Part shown: piece by piece, positions 25,625 to 33,637 of the stretch | Layout of the letters: the number at the start of each line of letters is the position of its first letter | Numbering within the stretch: the stretch's first letter is position 1 | Assembly: GCF_019511605.1 (NCBI RefSeq) | Contig: NZ_JAEUAV010000012.1 | Coordinates: 121,176-185,175, forward strand | DNA from: Paraburkholderia phenoliruptrix | Lineage (GTDB): Bacteria; Pseudomonadota; Gammaproteobacteria; Burkholderiales; Burkholderiaceae | DNA: 64,000 nt | Direction: 5' to 3' | Position numbers and translations under genes: made by a program | Notes under the pieces: model-generated | Seen by the model: the letters and a program-made list of their open reading frames with translations, nothing else | Told to the model about the DNA's origin: nothing | Databases searched by the model: none

Positions 25625-26601
25625 TTCGCGGCAAGCGCCGGCTGGATGTAATTCTGAACGATGAATCTATCGTAGTTGGGCTGTTGTTTGAGGTTGCCCA
25701 ACGCGATCTGCGTGTCCATCGCGACGCTCAGCGCTTTGGGCGTGATGCCTACGTTCTTCGGATATACCCCTTCGTCCAGCATGCGCTTGACCGCCGCGTC
25801 GACCACTGCGGGTTCGAGTGTCGGGAATTCCTTGCGCGCGATGGCGGCCGTTTCCGCAGGATGGCTTTGCATGTAGAGCAGCGCGTTTTGCAGACCCTTC
25901 ACGAACCGCGCGGCCGCATCCGGGTCGATGCTGCGCCTCGCGGAGATCGACGAGAACGCATATTCGCCATAGAGCTTCGGAAAGCCGAGCACCACTTTCA
26001 TGCCTTTCGCGACAGCCTGATCGAGACCCGGCTCGTACATGACCGCGATCTTCGCCTGGCCCGCGACAAGCGGCCCGATTTCCGAGCCGAGCGGCACCTG
26101 AACCAGCTTCACGTCGCTTTGCGACATGCCGTTCTCCTTCAACAGCTTGAAGAACAGCGACGTGCTCGTTGTCGGCATCTGTCCCGATACCACGACCTGA
26201 TCCTTGACGTCCTTGATGCCGCTGAATTTCACGTCCGGTGCAACTGCGATCCACACCGCCGCGCCGTTCACGACATTCGCGATCACGTCGACGTCGGCAC
26301 CCTTTTCCGCGGCCACGGCCGTCCATTCCGGACCGTGCAGCGAGAAATCGGCGCTGCCCGACAGCACGGCGGAAAGCGCCGCGCTGGGACTGCCCGCCGT
26401 CTGCTTGTTGACGTCGAGCCCCTGCTTTTCGAAGAAGCCGCCGTCGATTGCGACATAGAGCGGCAAATAGAGCATCGACTGGAATGCCTGCGAAATAGTC
26501 ACTTTCTTGCCGGCGGCAAGCACCGGCGATGAGACGGCTGCAACGGTCAATGCGAAAGCGGTGGTGAGCGCGGCGAGCGCCTTTGTTGCGGTCAGTGCCA
26601 T
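25621..26601 (-). CDS. ABC transporter substrate-binding protein (NMT1/SsuA-like)
   Basis: The 326-residue protein has a Sec signal peptide (hydrophobic residues 8-28, cleavage near SSPVLAAG) and an NMT1/THI5-like periplasmic domain: ISQAFQSMLYLPLYVAIDGGFFEKQGLDV, SAVLSGSADFSLHGPEWTAVAA and GIKDVKDQVVVSGQMPTTSTSLFFKLL. Such proteins bind nitrate, sulfonates, taurine, pyrimidines or amide compounds. It is followed by the amidase with ATGA overlap and preceded by permease and ATPase genes, giving the order ATPase-permease-binding protein-amidase. The ligand is most likely the amidase substrate. Confidence 0.88.
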   Translation of the reverse strand: MALTATKALAALTTAFALTVAAVSSPVLAAGKKVTISQAFQSMLYLPLYVAIDGGFFEKQGLDVNKQTAGSPSAALSAVLSGSADFSLHGPEWTAVAAEKGADVDVIANVVNGAAVWIAVAPDVKFSGIKDVKDQVVVSGQMPTTSTSLFFKLLKENGMSQSDVKLVQVPLGSEIGPLVAGQAKIAVMYEPGLDQAVAKGMKVVLGFPKLYGEYAFSSISARRSIDPDAAARFVKGLQNALLYMQSHPAETAAIARKEFPTLEPAVVDAAVKRMLDEGVYPKNVGITPKALSVAMDTQIALGNLKQQPNYDRFIVQNYIQPALAAK

Positions 26602-26640
26602 CGTTTGTCCTGTATTGAAGGGTTGGACTGTCGGAATGCG

Positions 26641-27495
26641 TTAAACCTTAAGCGTGCTAGCGTTCGACGCCTGCCGCCACGGCAGCAGCTTGCGCTCGAG
26701 CATATCGATCAGGAAGTAAAGGACGAAGCCGATCGCCATCAGGACGAACAGCCCCTCCCACACGGTATTGAGGTCGTACAGGCTGGAGGCCGTGAAGATC
26801 ATGTGCCCGAGACCTTTTTCCGACGAGATGAACTCGCCGACCACCGCGCCCACCAGACCGAAGCCGACGTTGATGCGGAAGGTGGAGATCACATAGGGCA
26901 GCGTGAACGGCACCACGACTTTCATGAACACATCGTTCTTGTTCGCGCCAAGCGTGACGAGCAACGCCTGCAAGTCGGGATCGGCGTCCTTTGCGGCCTC
27001 ATAAGCGGCAATCAGCGCGACGATCGCGGTGAGCGAAATAGCCAGCGCGACCTTCGAGATGAGGCCGGTGCCGAACCACAGAATCACGATCGGTGCGAAA
27101 GCGATCTTCGGCACACTGTTGATCGCGACGATGAACGGCTCGATCAGCCGCGCGACGAACGGCGAATACCACAACGCGAGCCCGCACACGGAACCGACGG
27201 CCGTGCCGAGTACGAAACCGAGGATGGCTTCGAACAGCGTATAGCCGGTGTCGATAAAAAGCTGATGCGAGTGCACGTCGCGCACCAGCGCCGCGAAAAT
27301 TTTCGACGGTGAGCCGACCAGGAAATTCGATACCCAGCCGACACGCGCCGCGCCTTCCCAGATGGCAAAGAACGCGATCACCGCAAAGAACTGTAATGCC
27401 GCACGGCCCCAGCCGCTGTCGAGCACAAAGCGCACGCGGGGCTTCGCTGCACGTTGTGCCGGCGCCGATTTACCGATGGAAGCGGATTGCGTCAT
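26641..27495 (-). CDS. ABC transporter permease (SsuC/TauC-like)
   Basis: The 284-residue inner-membrane protein has six hydrophobic segments and the binding-protein-dependent permease loop EAAKDADPDLQALLVTLGANKNDVFMKVVVPFTLPYV (the EAA motif contacting the ATPase). ATG 27495 overlaps the TGA of the ATPase gene (ATGA), which decides the start over an upstream in-frame codon. It forms the membrane pore of the importer whose ATPase and binding protein flank it. Confidence 0.9.
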   Translation of the reverse strand: MTQSASIGKSAPAQRAAKPRVRFVLDSGWGRAALQFFAVIAFFAIWEGAARVGWVSNFLVGSPSKIFAALVRDVHSHQLFIDTGYTLFEAILGFVLGTAVGSVCGLALWYSPFVARLIEPFIVAINSVPKIAFAPIVILWFGTGLISKVALAISLTAIVALIAAYEAAKDADPDLQALLVTLGANKNDVFMKVVVPFTLPYVISTFRINVGFGLVGAVVGEFISSEKGLGHMIFTASSLYDLNTVWEGLFVLMAIGFVLYFLIDMLERKLLPWRQASNASTLKV

Positions 27496-28268
27496 GCTGC
27501 CTTCACCTCCGTCTGAATATCCAGCTCGCCGCACAATGCGTGAAAGTAACCCGCGAAGTTGGGGTCGCTGCGAGCGCCGATCGGCGAACGGGCGGCAATC
27601 TCGATGTCGTAGATCTTCTTCACCTGCGAAGGCCGGCCGCCGAGCACCACCACGCGTTTCGATAAAGCCACCGCTTCGTCAATGTCGTGCGTGACGAGCA
27701 CGACGGTCTTGTGAAACGTCTCGACGGCTTCCATCAACACTCCTTCGAGATAAAGCCGCGTCTGGTAGTCGAGAGCCGAGAAGGGCTCATCGAGCAGAAT
27801 GATGTCGGGATCGTTGATCAGCGTGCGGATCAGCGCCACGCGCTGACGCATGCCGCCCGACAGCATGCGCGGATACGCGTTCTCGAAGCCCGCAAGGCCA
27901 TACGTATTGAGGTATTCCATCGCCATGTCACGCGCCTGCGCGGCCGGCATCTTCGAAAGTTCCGGTCCGATCAGCACGTTTTGCAGCACGGTGCGCCACG
28001 GCAGCAGCAAGTCGCGCTGCATCATGTAGCCGACCTTGCCGCGCAAGCCGCCGACGCTTTGCCCGCGATAGACGATATCGCCGCTGTCCGCCTCGAGCAG
28101 GCCGGCGATCACGTTGAACACGGTGGTCTTCCCGCAGCCCGAAGGCCCGATGATGCTGACGAAATCCCGCTCGTGGATATCGAATGTCAGCCCGCCGAGA
28201 ACCTCCATGGAGCCGAGTTTGTTTGAAAACGATTTACGGATATTGCGTAACGCAAGCTGAACTGGCAT
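27492..28268 (-). CDS. ABC transporter ATP-binding protein (SsuB/TauB-like)
   Basis: The 258-residue ATPase has Walker A GPSGCGKTT, a Q-loop MMQRDLLLPWRTVLQNV, the signature LSGGMRQRVALIRTL, Walker B IILLDEPFSALD and the H-loop VLVTHDIDEAV. This set is typical of nitrate/sulfonate/taurine-type importers. ATG 28268 starts family sequence; longer in-frame starts to 28514 would run into the promoter region. It is the first gene of the ABC block, 53 bases downstream of the OxlT-like carrier, and probably in one transcript with it. Confidence 0.9.
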   Translation of the reverse strand: MPVQLALRNIRKSFSNKLGSMEVLGGLTFDIHERDFVSIIGPSGCGKTTVFNVIAGLLEADSGDIVYRGQSVGGLRGKVGYMMQRDLLLPWRTVLQNVLIGPELSKMPAAQARDMAMEYLNTYGLAGFENAYPRMLSGGMRQRVALIRTLINDPDIILLDEPFSALDYQTRLYLEGVLMEAVETFHKTVVLVTHDIDEAVALSKRVVVLGGRPSQVKKIYDIEIAARSPIGARSDPNFAGYFHALCGELDIQTEVKAA

Positions 28269-28321
28269 GTCTCGTCCTCGTCGACGTTTCCGGAGTGCAC
28301 TGCAATGAACGGCGAGTAGAA

Positions 28322-29635
28322 TCAAACGCCTTGCTGCGCGGCGAGGAAGCGGCGGCGCATCGGCTTGAGAACGGCAATGGCCAGCAGCGCGGTGACGATG
28401 TCGAGCGTGATCGCGGTCGAAAACACCGGCACCCAGCTTCCCGCGTACTGATGCATCAAGGCCGCGAGCGGGCCGCCGAAGATCGAGCCGATCCCCTGGG
28501 AGATATACAGCCAACCGTAGTTTTCGGTGGCGTGACGTGTGCCGAAGGTGTCCGTCAGCGTCGACGGGAACAGCGAAAATATTTCGCCCCAGCCGAAGAA
28601 CACGACACCCGACAGCAGGACGAACAGCACGGCGTTATCGCGCGTGAGCAGCCACAGCGCCATTGCCACGCCTTCGAGCGCGAACGCGAAAAACATCGTG
28701 TTTTCGCGTCCCATCCTGTCAGACACCCAGCCGAATAGCGGCCGTGTCAGCCCGTTCGTGAAGCGGTCTATCGTCAACGCCAAAGGCAATGCGGCCATGC
28801 CGAACACGAGCACCTTGGTCACGCCGAAGTCGGCGGCGAAGGTGGCCATCTGCGAGGTGACCATCAGGCCCGACGTGGACATCATGGTCATCATGGCGAA
28901 CATCAGCCAGAACAGAGGCGTCTTCAATGTCTGCGACGGGCGAAAATGGCGGCCTGTCGGCGCGGACGCCGAAGCGCCGGAATTGCAAGGCGCGGCAGCA
29001 TCGTGCGCCGGCGGCACACGCAATCCCTGCGAAGCCAGCAGACCGACCACCGCGAACGCAATGCCGAACATCCACAGCGTCGCGTCGATACCGCGCGCCT
29101 GCAGCGACGTGGAGATCGGGAAGGTCGTGACGATCGCACCCATGCCGTAGCCGGCCGCGACCGCGCCCGCCGCGAAGCCGCGATTGGTCGGAAACCAGCG
29201 CACCATCAGCCCCACCACGCCGACATACACAATGCCCGTGCCGAGGCCGCCCACCAGGCCATAGGTCAGGTAGAGCATCGGCGCGCTATGCACTTGCGAG
29301 GCGAGCACCCAGCTCAAACCCGACATGACCGTGCCGATCGAGATCAGCATGCGCGGCCCGAAGCGGTCGATCAGCTTGCCCTGAAACGGCGAGAAAAACG
29401 TCTGCAAGATGATCAGCAGCGAAAACGTGACTTGCAGTTCAGGCAGCGCAATACCGAGTTTCGCGGCAAGCGGTTTGGTCAGGAGCGTCCATACATATTG
29501 CGGGCTCGAAATTGCCATCATGCAGACGAGACCAAGCCCGAGCTGAAGCCAACGGTTATGGGTCGCGCTGGCGGAGGCGGCGCCCGGTTCCTCCGACACG
29601 ATGGGTTGAAGCGAAGATTGCAAGCGTGTGGTCAT
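28322..29635 (-). CDS. OxlT-like MFS carboxylate carrier
   Basis: The 437-residue, 12-helix protein resembles the oxalate:formate antiporter group: the first helix GLVCMMAISSPQYVWTLLTKPL, TFSLLIILQTFFSPFQGKLIDRFGPR (motif A region), LTYGLVGGLGTGIVYVG and FGWVSDRMGREN before helix 8. GGAGTCACC precedes the ATG. It lies between the gamma-glutamyltransferase and the ABC importer, all on the minus strand. A carboxylate carrier here could import a dicarboxylate or export the acid released by the amidase. Confidence 0.82.
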   Translation of the reverse strand: MTTRLQSSLQPIVSEEPGAASASATHNRWLQLGLGLVCMMAISSPQYVWTLLTKPLAAKLGIALPELQVTFSLLIILQTFFSPFQGKLIDRFGPRMLISIGTVMSGLSWVLASQVHSAPMLYLTYGLVGGLGTGIVYVGVVGLMVRWFPTNRGFAAGAVAAGYGMGAIVTTFPISTSLQARGIDATLWMFGIAFAVVGLLASQGLRVPPAHDAAAPCNSGASASAPTGRHFRPSQTLKTPLFWLMFAMMTMMSTSGLMVTSQMATFAADFGVTKVLVFGMAALPLALTIDRFTNGLTRPLFGWVSDRMGRENTMFFAFALEGVAMALWLLTRDNAVLFVLLSGVVFFGWGEIFSLFPSTLTDTFGTRHATENYGWLYISQGIGSIFGGPLAALMHQYAGSWVPVFSTAITLDIVTALLAIAVLKPMRRRFLAAQQGV

Positions 29636-29659
29636 GGTGACTCCATTTACTGAGCAAGT

Positions 29660-29680
29660 GCCTGCCGGCAACCGGCAGGC
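29660..29680 (-). terminator. 9-bp hairpin between the gamma-glutamyltransferase and OxlT-like genes
   Basis: GCCTGCCGG (29660-29668), loop CAA, CCGGCAGGC (29672-29680) is a perfect, very stable stem 67 bases after the gamma-glutamyltransferase stop. There is no T-run. It may reduce read-through or protect the 3' end of the upstream message. Confidence 0.5.
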
Positions 29681-29747
29681 GTGCAGCGTCCTCCGGGCCT
29701 TCGAGGCCGGACCTGCAATCCGATTGAAAATTAGCGCGCGTGTGCGT

Positions 29748-31358
29748 CTACCAGCCCGCGGCTGCCCCGTCACTGCGCGGGTCGTAGCCCGCTTCAATCA
29801 ATCCGTCTGGATACCGAACGATTGCGCCGGCGTGTCCCATTGCTTCGTCGTACGGTTGCATCGTCTCTACTTCATGGCCGAGCGCTTCGAGCCGGGCCAC
29901 CGTGCCGTGCCCAAAGCGCGCTTCGAGCTTGAGCGTGTCGGTCGACTGGCCCCAGGTGCGGCCCAGCAGCCAACGCGGCGCGTCGATCGCGGCTTGCGGA
30001 TTGCAGCCGAACGTCGCGATGCGCGAGAACACGGCGCTTTGCGATTGCGGTTGACCGTCGCCGCCCATGTTGCCGTAGACCATTGTGCGGCCATCGTCAA
30101 AACGTGCGAGCGCGGGGTTCAGCGTGTGAAAAGGCCGGCGCAGCGGCATCAGCGGATTGCGCGCGCGCTCGTCGAGCGAGAAACTGCAACCGCGGTTCTG
30201 CCAGTTGATGCCCGTGCCGGCCAGCACGATGCCGCTGCCGAACTCGTGATAGATGCTCTGGATAAAGCTCACCGTGACGCCGTTGCTGTCGGTCACGCCA
30301 AGCCACACCGTATCGCCTGGCCCGTGGCCGGCGCCCCACGGGGCGGCTTGCGTGTGCGAGATACGCGCGGCCATCGCGTCGATTGCGGCCGGCTCGAGCA
30401 ACGCGCGCGGATCGACCTGCATGTGATCGGGATCGGTAATCTCGGCATCGCGTACGGCGAACGCGAGCTTGGTCGCTTCCACGCATGCGTGCACGAACTC
30501 CGGGCCGAGCGGGTCCATGTCTTTGGTCAGCACGCGATCGAGCATGCCCAGAATCAGCAGCGACACGAGCCCTTGGGTCGGCGGCGGCATGTTGTAGATG
30601 GTGCCGAGCGAGTGCTGAAGCGCGAGCGGCGTTCGCATGCGCGCCTCGTGCCGTTCGAGATCGGCGAGACTCAGCAGCGAGCCCGCCGACTGTAGATCGC
30701 TTGCGATGCTGCGTGCGAGGTCGCCGCGATAGAAGTCGTCGAAGCCCGCGTCGGCGAGACGTTCGAGCGTGGCCGCAAGACGTGGCGCGACGAAGCGCTC
30801 GCCTGTCGCGGGCACGCGATCGCCAGGCAGAAAAGCGTCAGCGAAGCCCGGGATCGGCCGCAATTCGGCGAGACGGCTTTCGATGCACTGCGACTGGCTG
30901 CGTGTGACCGGCACGCCGTGCTTCGCGTAATGGATCGCGTCTTCCAGCAGGCGTTTGACCGGCAGCCGGCCGCCGAGTGTTTCAGCCGACCAGCGGTGCG
31001 CGCGCTGCCAGCCGGACACGGTGCCGGCCACCGTATTGGCTGCGAGCGGGCCGCGCGTGGGAATTGCCTGGAATCCGCGCGAGCGGTATTCGTCGATGGT
31101 CGCGGCCAGCGCCGCCGCACCGCACGCCTCGATGCCGACCGGCTCGGCGCCGGGGCGCGAGATCAGCCAGAAGCCGTCGCCGCCAATGCTGTTCATGTGC
31201 GGATAGACGATCGCGATTGTCGAGGCGGCGGCGATCATCGCTTCGACGGCGTTGCCTCCTTCACGCAGGATCGCCAGAGCGCTCTGCGCGGCGAGCGCGT
31301 GGGGCGCCACCGCCATGCCGCGGCTTGCGCGGCTGGGGTTCAGGAGTTCGGATGGCAT
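29748..31358 (-). CDS. ggt: Gamma-glutamyltransferase family protein
   Basis: The 536-residue Ntn-hydrolase has the gamma-glutamyltransferase plan: a large subunit with GGNAVEAMIAAA and MNSIGGDGFWLI near the N-terminus and NTVAGTVSGW; then the self-cleavage nucleophile Thr350 in GDTVWLGVTDSNG; then small-subunit motifs GSGIVLAGTGINWQNRGCSF and GNMGGDGQPQ. There is no signal peptide, so it is probably cytoplasmic, unlike periplasmic Ggt. Together with the amidase, importer and carrier it suggests breakdown of gamma-glutamyl or related amides. A TGTATACA site 21 bases upstream fits GntR control. Confidence 0.87.
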   Translation of the reverse strand: MPSELLNPSRASRGMAVAPHALAAQSALAILREGGNAVEAMIAAASTIAIVYPHMNSIGGDGFWLISRPGAEPVGIEACGAAALAATIDEYRSRGFQAIPTRGPLAANTVAGTVSGWQRAHRWSAETLGGRLPVKRLLEDAIHYAKHGVPVTRSQSQCIESRLAELRPIPGFADAFLPGDRVPATGERFVAPRLAATLERLADAGFDDFYRGDLARSIASDLQSAGSLLSLADLERHEARMRTPLALQHSLGTIYNMPPPTQGLVSLLILGMLDRVLTKDMDPLGPEFVHACVEATKLAFAVRDAEITDPDHMQVDPRALLEPAAIDAMAARISHTQAAPWGAGHGPGDTVWLGVTDSNGVTVSFIQSIYHEFGSGIVLAGTGINWQNRGCSFSLDERARNPLMPLRRPFHTLNPALARFDDGRTMVYGNMGGDGQPQSQSAVFSRIATFGCNPQAAIDAPRWLLGRTWGQSTDTLKLEARFGHGTVARLEALGHEVETMQPYDEAMGHAGAIVRYPDGLIEAGYDPRSDGAAAGW

Positions 31359-31377
31359 CGGAAACCCAGGCTTTTGC

Positions 31378-31387
31378 TTGTATACAT
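31378..31387. promoter_or_regulatory. GntR/FCD-type operator candidate
   Basis: TTGTATACAT contains the perfect palindrome TGTATACA (31379-31386). FCD-subfamily GntR regulators commonly bind TnGTATACnA-like sites. It lies 20 bases upstream of the gamma-glutamyltransferase start and downstream of the FCD-GntR gene itself, so the placement fits repression of the catabolic genes. Confidence 0.55.
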
Positions 31388-31435
31388 GCCCGATGCTTTT
31401 GCGAAAACCGTGCCAGCAGGCCGTGTCTGCTGAGA

Positions 31436-31451
31436 GCCTTCTCCAGAAGGC
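31436..31451 (-). terminator. Small hairpin after the GntR gene
   Basis: GCCTTC (31436-31441) and GAAGGC (31446-31451) form a 6-bp stem with a TCCA loop, 34 bases beyond the GntR stop on the minus strand. It is weak, without a T-run. Confidence 0.3.
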
Positions 31452-31484
31452 GCTTAAGAGACGCTGGTATCCCAGGGCATGTCG

Positions 31485-32345
31485 CTAGATGGTGCCGCGC
31501 AACCTCGGTGGTGCATAAGGAGCGCTGTGAGGCTCCGATGCGGTGCGGGCGCGTTGCAGGCGCTCGGTCGTGAGTGTTCGGACTTCCGCGCGGCTACCTT
31601 CTATATGCCGGCCCAATAATTCGACGGCACGATCCGCAGCGAGATCGCGGATGGCGGCCAGAATCGCGACGTGTTCGTCGTAAGTGTCGTCTATGCAATC
31701 GCCGTAAACGAGGTCGAGCCGCCGCACCACGCGGATGCGGTCGGTCACGCGCTGCATGGCCGTGGTCAACTCGGCGTTGCCGGCGGCGCTGACTAGCGCC
31801 TCGTGAAAGGCTTCGTCGAGCGCTACCATTTCGCGGCCGTCGCGAACGCGCTGTGCCTGAGGGACGTTCCAGATGCCGTCGAGCCGATCGAGCATCTGCC
31901 GGGCGGTCTCTGAGAGCGAGCCGTCCGGGCCAAAGAGCCGGCTGACTGAATACGTTTCGATCAGCTTGCGCATTTCATACAGATCTTCGAAGCGCTTGAA
32001 GTCGATGGGCACGACTTCCCAGCCGCCGCGCACATAGCCGCGCATCAGACCGTCGCTTTGAAGGCGTTGCAGCGCCTCGCGCGCCGGGGTGCGCGAAACG
32101 CCGAAACGATCGGCGATGCTGCCTTCGGTCAGACGATCGCCGGGCAGCAGGCGCATGTCGAAGATATCGTCGCGCACGCTGAAATAAACGTGGTCAGCGC
32201 GCGATGAGGTGGAGCGGGTTGTGTCTTTCACGCACGAGCCCAGGATAAACGGATTTCGGCAGTGACTATCGGTCACCGTCAAAACATCCGTCAACAGAAA
32301 TTTAATGTGCCGGTGCCATCGTGAAGCCAAAGACTTTGACGACAT
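31485..32345 (-). CDS. FCD-type GntR transcriptional regulator
   Basis: The 286-residue regulator has a GntR winged HTH (VRDDIFDMRLLPGDRLTEGSIADRFGVSRTPAREALQRLQSDGL pattern, about 57-102) and an all-helical FCD ligand domain (about 120-255) with the metal-site residues in DEAFHEALVSAAGN and the later DEHVAILAAI. ATG 32345 has GGAG eight bases upstream, which supports the long form; the HTH alone would allow a GTG at 32231. It heads the minus-strand catabolic block and is its probable repressor. A structured RNA element lies 145 bases upstream. Confidence 0.88.
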   Translation of the reverse strand: MSSKSLASRWHRHIKFLLTDVLTVTDSHCRNPFILGSCVKDTTRSTSSRADHVYFSVRDDIFDMRLLPGDRLTEGSIADRFGVSRTPAREALQRLQSDGLMRGYVRGGWEVVPIDFKRFEDLYEMRKLIETYSVSRLFGPDGSLSETARQMLDRLDGIWNVPQAQRVRDGREMVALDEAFHEALVSAAGNAELTTAMQRVTDRIRVVRRLDLVYGDCIDDTYDEHVAILAAIRDLAADRAVELLGRHIEGSRAEVRTLTTERLQRARTASEPHSAPYAPPRLRGTI

Positions 32346-32488
32346 CAGCAGCTCTCCGAGCTATGGCTCGATCGCCCGAGGACCGAGCGGCGTTGAACTA
32401 TACCGCTTGTGATCGCGTATGGTGTCGAGTGAGCGCTCGGGGCGCGGCAGGAGCTATCTAATAGTATTGAATGCGCGCAGTGCGCTTT

Positions 32489-32609
32489 TAAAAAAAGCCG
32501 GCTCAGGGAAGCCGGCTGAAAGTTCTGGTGATCCGAGGGCCGTGCCAGAACTGAGAGGGCGAGGAGGGTTTTTATCGCAGAGGCCTTCGGCAGAAGTTGA
32601 TGCCAGAAG
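32489..32609 (-). ncRNA. Candidate structured small RNA or leader with CCUCCU linker and intrinsic terminator
   Basis: Read on the minus strand: stem CTTC(T)GGCA / TGCCGAAG (32609-32585); an unpaired linker holding CCCTCCTCG; a perfect stem AGTTCTGG / CCAGAACT (32552-32545 and 32528-32521, 16-base loop); then AGCCGGCT-TCCCTG-AGCCGGCT (32517-32496) and six T (32495-32490), a textbook intrinsic terminator. The CCTCCT is complementary to Shine-Dalgarno sequences. No gene upstream on this strand needs the terminator, so this is either a free small RNA or an attenuated leader of the GntR gene. No promoter was identified with confidence, and no known RNA family is recognised. Confidence 0.45.
32490..32517 (-). 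terminator. Intrinsic terminator facing the GntR gene
   Basis: An 8-bp perfect stem AGCCGGCT (32517-32510 and 32503-32496), loop TCCCTG, is followed by six T on the minus strand. It is the clearest Rho-independent terminator in the window and ends the candidate structured RNA. Confidence 0.7.
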
Positions 32610-33019
32610 CCACAGATTTAATGGAACCAATGCAATCACATCTCAGGATCGCCAGGCCTGTCAGCGACCTTTCGCGGACAGAAAAGATATATTGCGCAGC
32701 GCTCAACCTGAGTGTGCTGGCAAAATTCCAGGACCATCAAGGGTTCGATGGGGTGATGCTCGGACGTTCCGGCATGGACTATCACTTCGAGTTCACACAG
32801 TGCCGGGAACATCCGGTAGCGCCAACACCGACGCGTGAGGATCTGCTGGTGTTTTACGTCCCTGATCGAACTGAGTGGCAGGCGACTTGCGATCGCCTGG
32901 CCGGGAGGGGATTTGTTTGCGTGCCGTCGCTCAACCCCTATTGGGACGTGTCCGGTAGAACCTTTGAAGACCACGACGGCTACCGAATCGTTTTGCAAAA
33001 CTCGGCATGGTCGCGATGA
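32600..33019 (+). CDS. VOC-family (glyoxalase/bleomycin resistance-like) protein
   Basis: The roughly 139-residue protein has a VOC pattern: LRIARPVSDLSRTEKIYCAALNLSVLAKF (first beta-alpha-beta unit), MLGRSGMDYHFEFTQ, LLVFYVPDRTEWQATCDRLAGRGFVCV and the closing RTFEDHDGYRIVLQNS. Metal-coordinating residues would be His and Glu in these strands. Starts at 32600, 32621 and 32630 are all in frame; 32630 fits best with the domain start, and the codons before it lie in a hairpin region. It is a stand-alone gene. The substrate is unknown. Confidence 0.8.
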   Translation: MPEATDLMEPMQSHLRIARPVSDLSRTEKIYCAALNLSVLAKFQDHQGFDGVMLGRSGMDYHFEFTQCREHPVAPTPTREDLLVFYVPDRTEWQATCDRLAGRGFVCVPSLNPYWDVSGRTFEDHDGYRIVLQNSAWSR

Positions 33020-33637
33020 TTCATGCGAATGCGCTTGGACGCCGGTTCGAGCGCTTTTCAGCAGGTGGCGTCGCCTTTTAGAAGCATGCGCGGGCGTTAT
33101 CAATGCACATACTATTCGTTGACGGTGGGGCGTGGGTGAGCAGGGCGGGCTTGCGCGCTGCCTCAGTTCTGCCGGCACCTTCGACACAATGGAGAAGGCT
33201 TGCCGCCGTCAACAATCGGGCTTCAGCGCAACAGCCCCGGCCAACCAACCTGCTGATGCACCGCTAAGATCGGCGCGCGCCACGGCGCCGAAAGAGCAGA
33301 ACTCCAGGCGCATCAACAATCGCTCACGGCCCGAATGCAAAAAATGGCCGTCGGACCTTCCATCTGGAAATTGCGGGAAAGCAAAGCATAAAAAAGCGTT
33401 TGTCAGGGCCTTGCCTGACAGCTTCTAATAATCAGCTTGTCGCGGTGGGTTGAAAGCGACTTGCACCGGGAGCGAGCGTCCATGCTCGCTGCCCCGAACG
33501 AGTCGGCTCGACGCCCGCCAGCAAGCCGCACCCCGAGTCTCCTTCATCAACGGCAAAGCAATCGCGCTCTGCGCAGTGACGATCGGCTTCTGATCCGCAC
33601 TGCCGCGCGCCGTCTGCACAGCTGACATGGAAATGGC
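33020..33637. other. 618-base gap before the ssu operon
   Basis: No gene with family support is seen. A minus-strand frame of 67 codons (33628-33425) with a basic, Trp/Arg-containing C-terminus ends just before a minus-strand hairpin with T-run (33390-33420), so a small minus-strand gene is possible. AGCGAGC-GTCCAT-GCTCGCT (33471-33490) is another perfect stem. The ssuC promoter must be in the right half. Confidence 0.4.
33390..33420 (-). terminator. Terminator-like hairpin on the minus strand
   Basis: TGTCAGG (33401-33407) and CCTGACA (33414-33420) form a 7-bp stem with a GCCTTG loop. On the minus strand it is followed after AACGC by six T. No annotated minus-strand gene lies upstream except a doubtful 67-codon frame (33628-33425). 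Confidence 0.5.
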
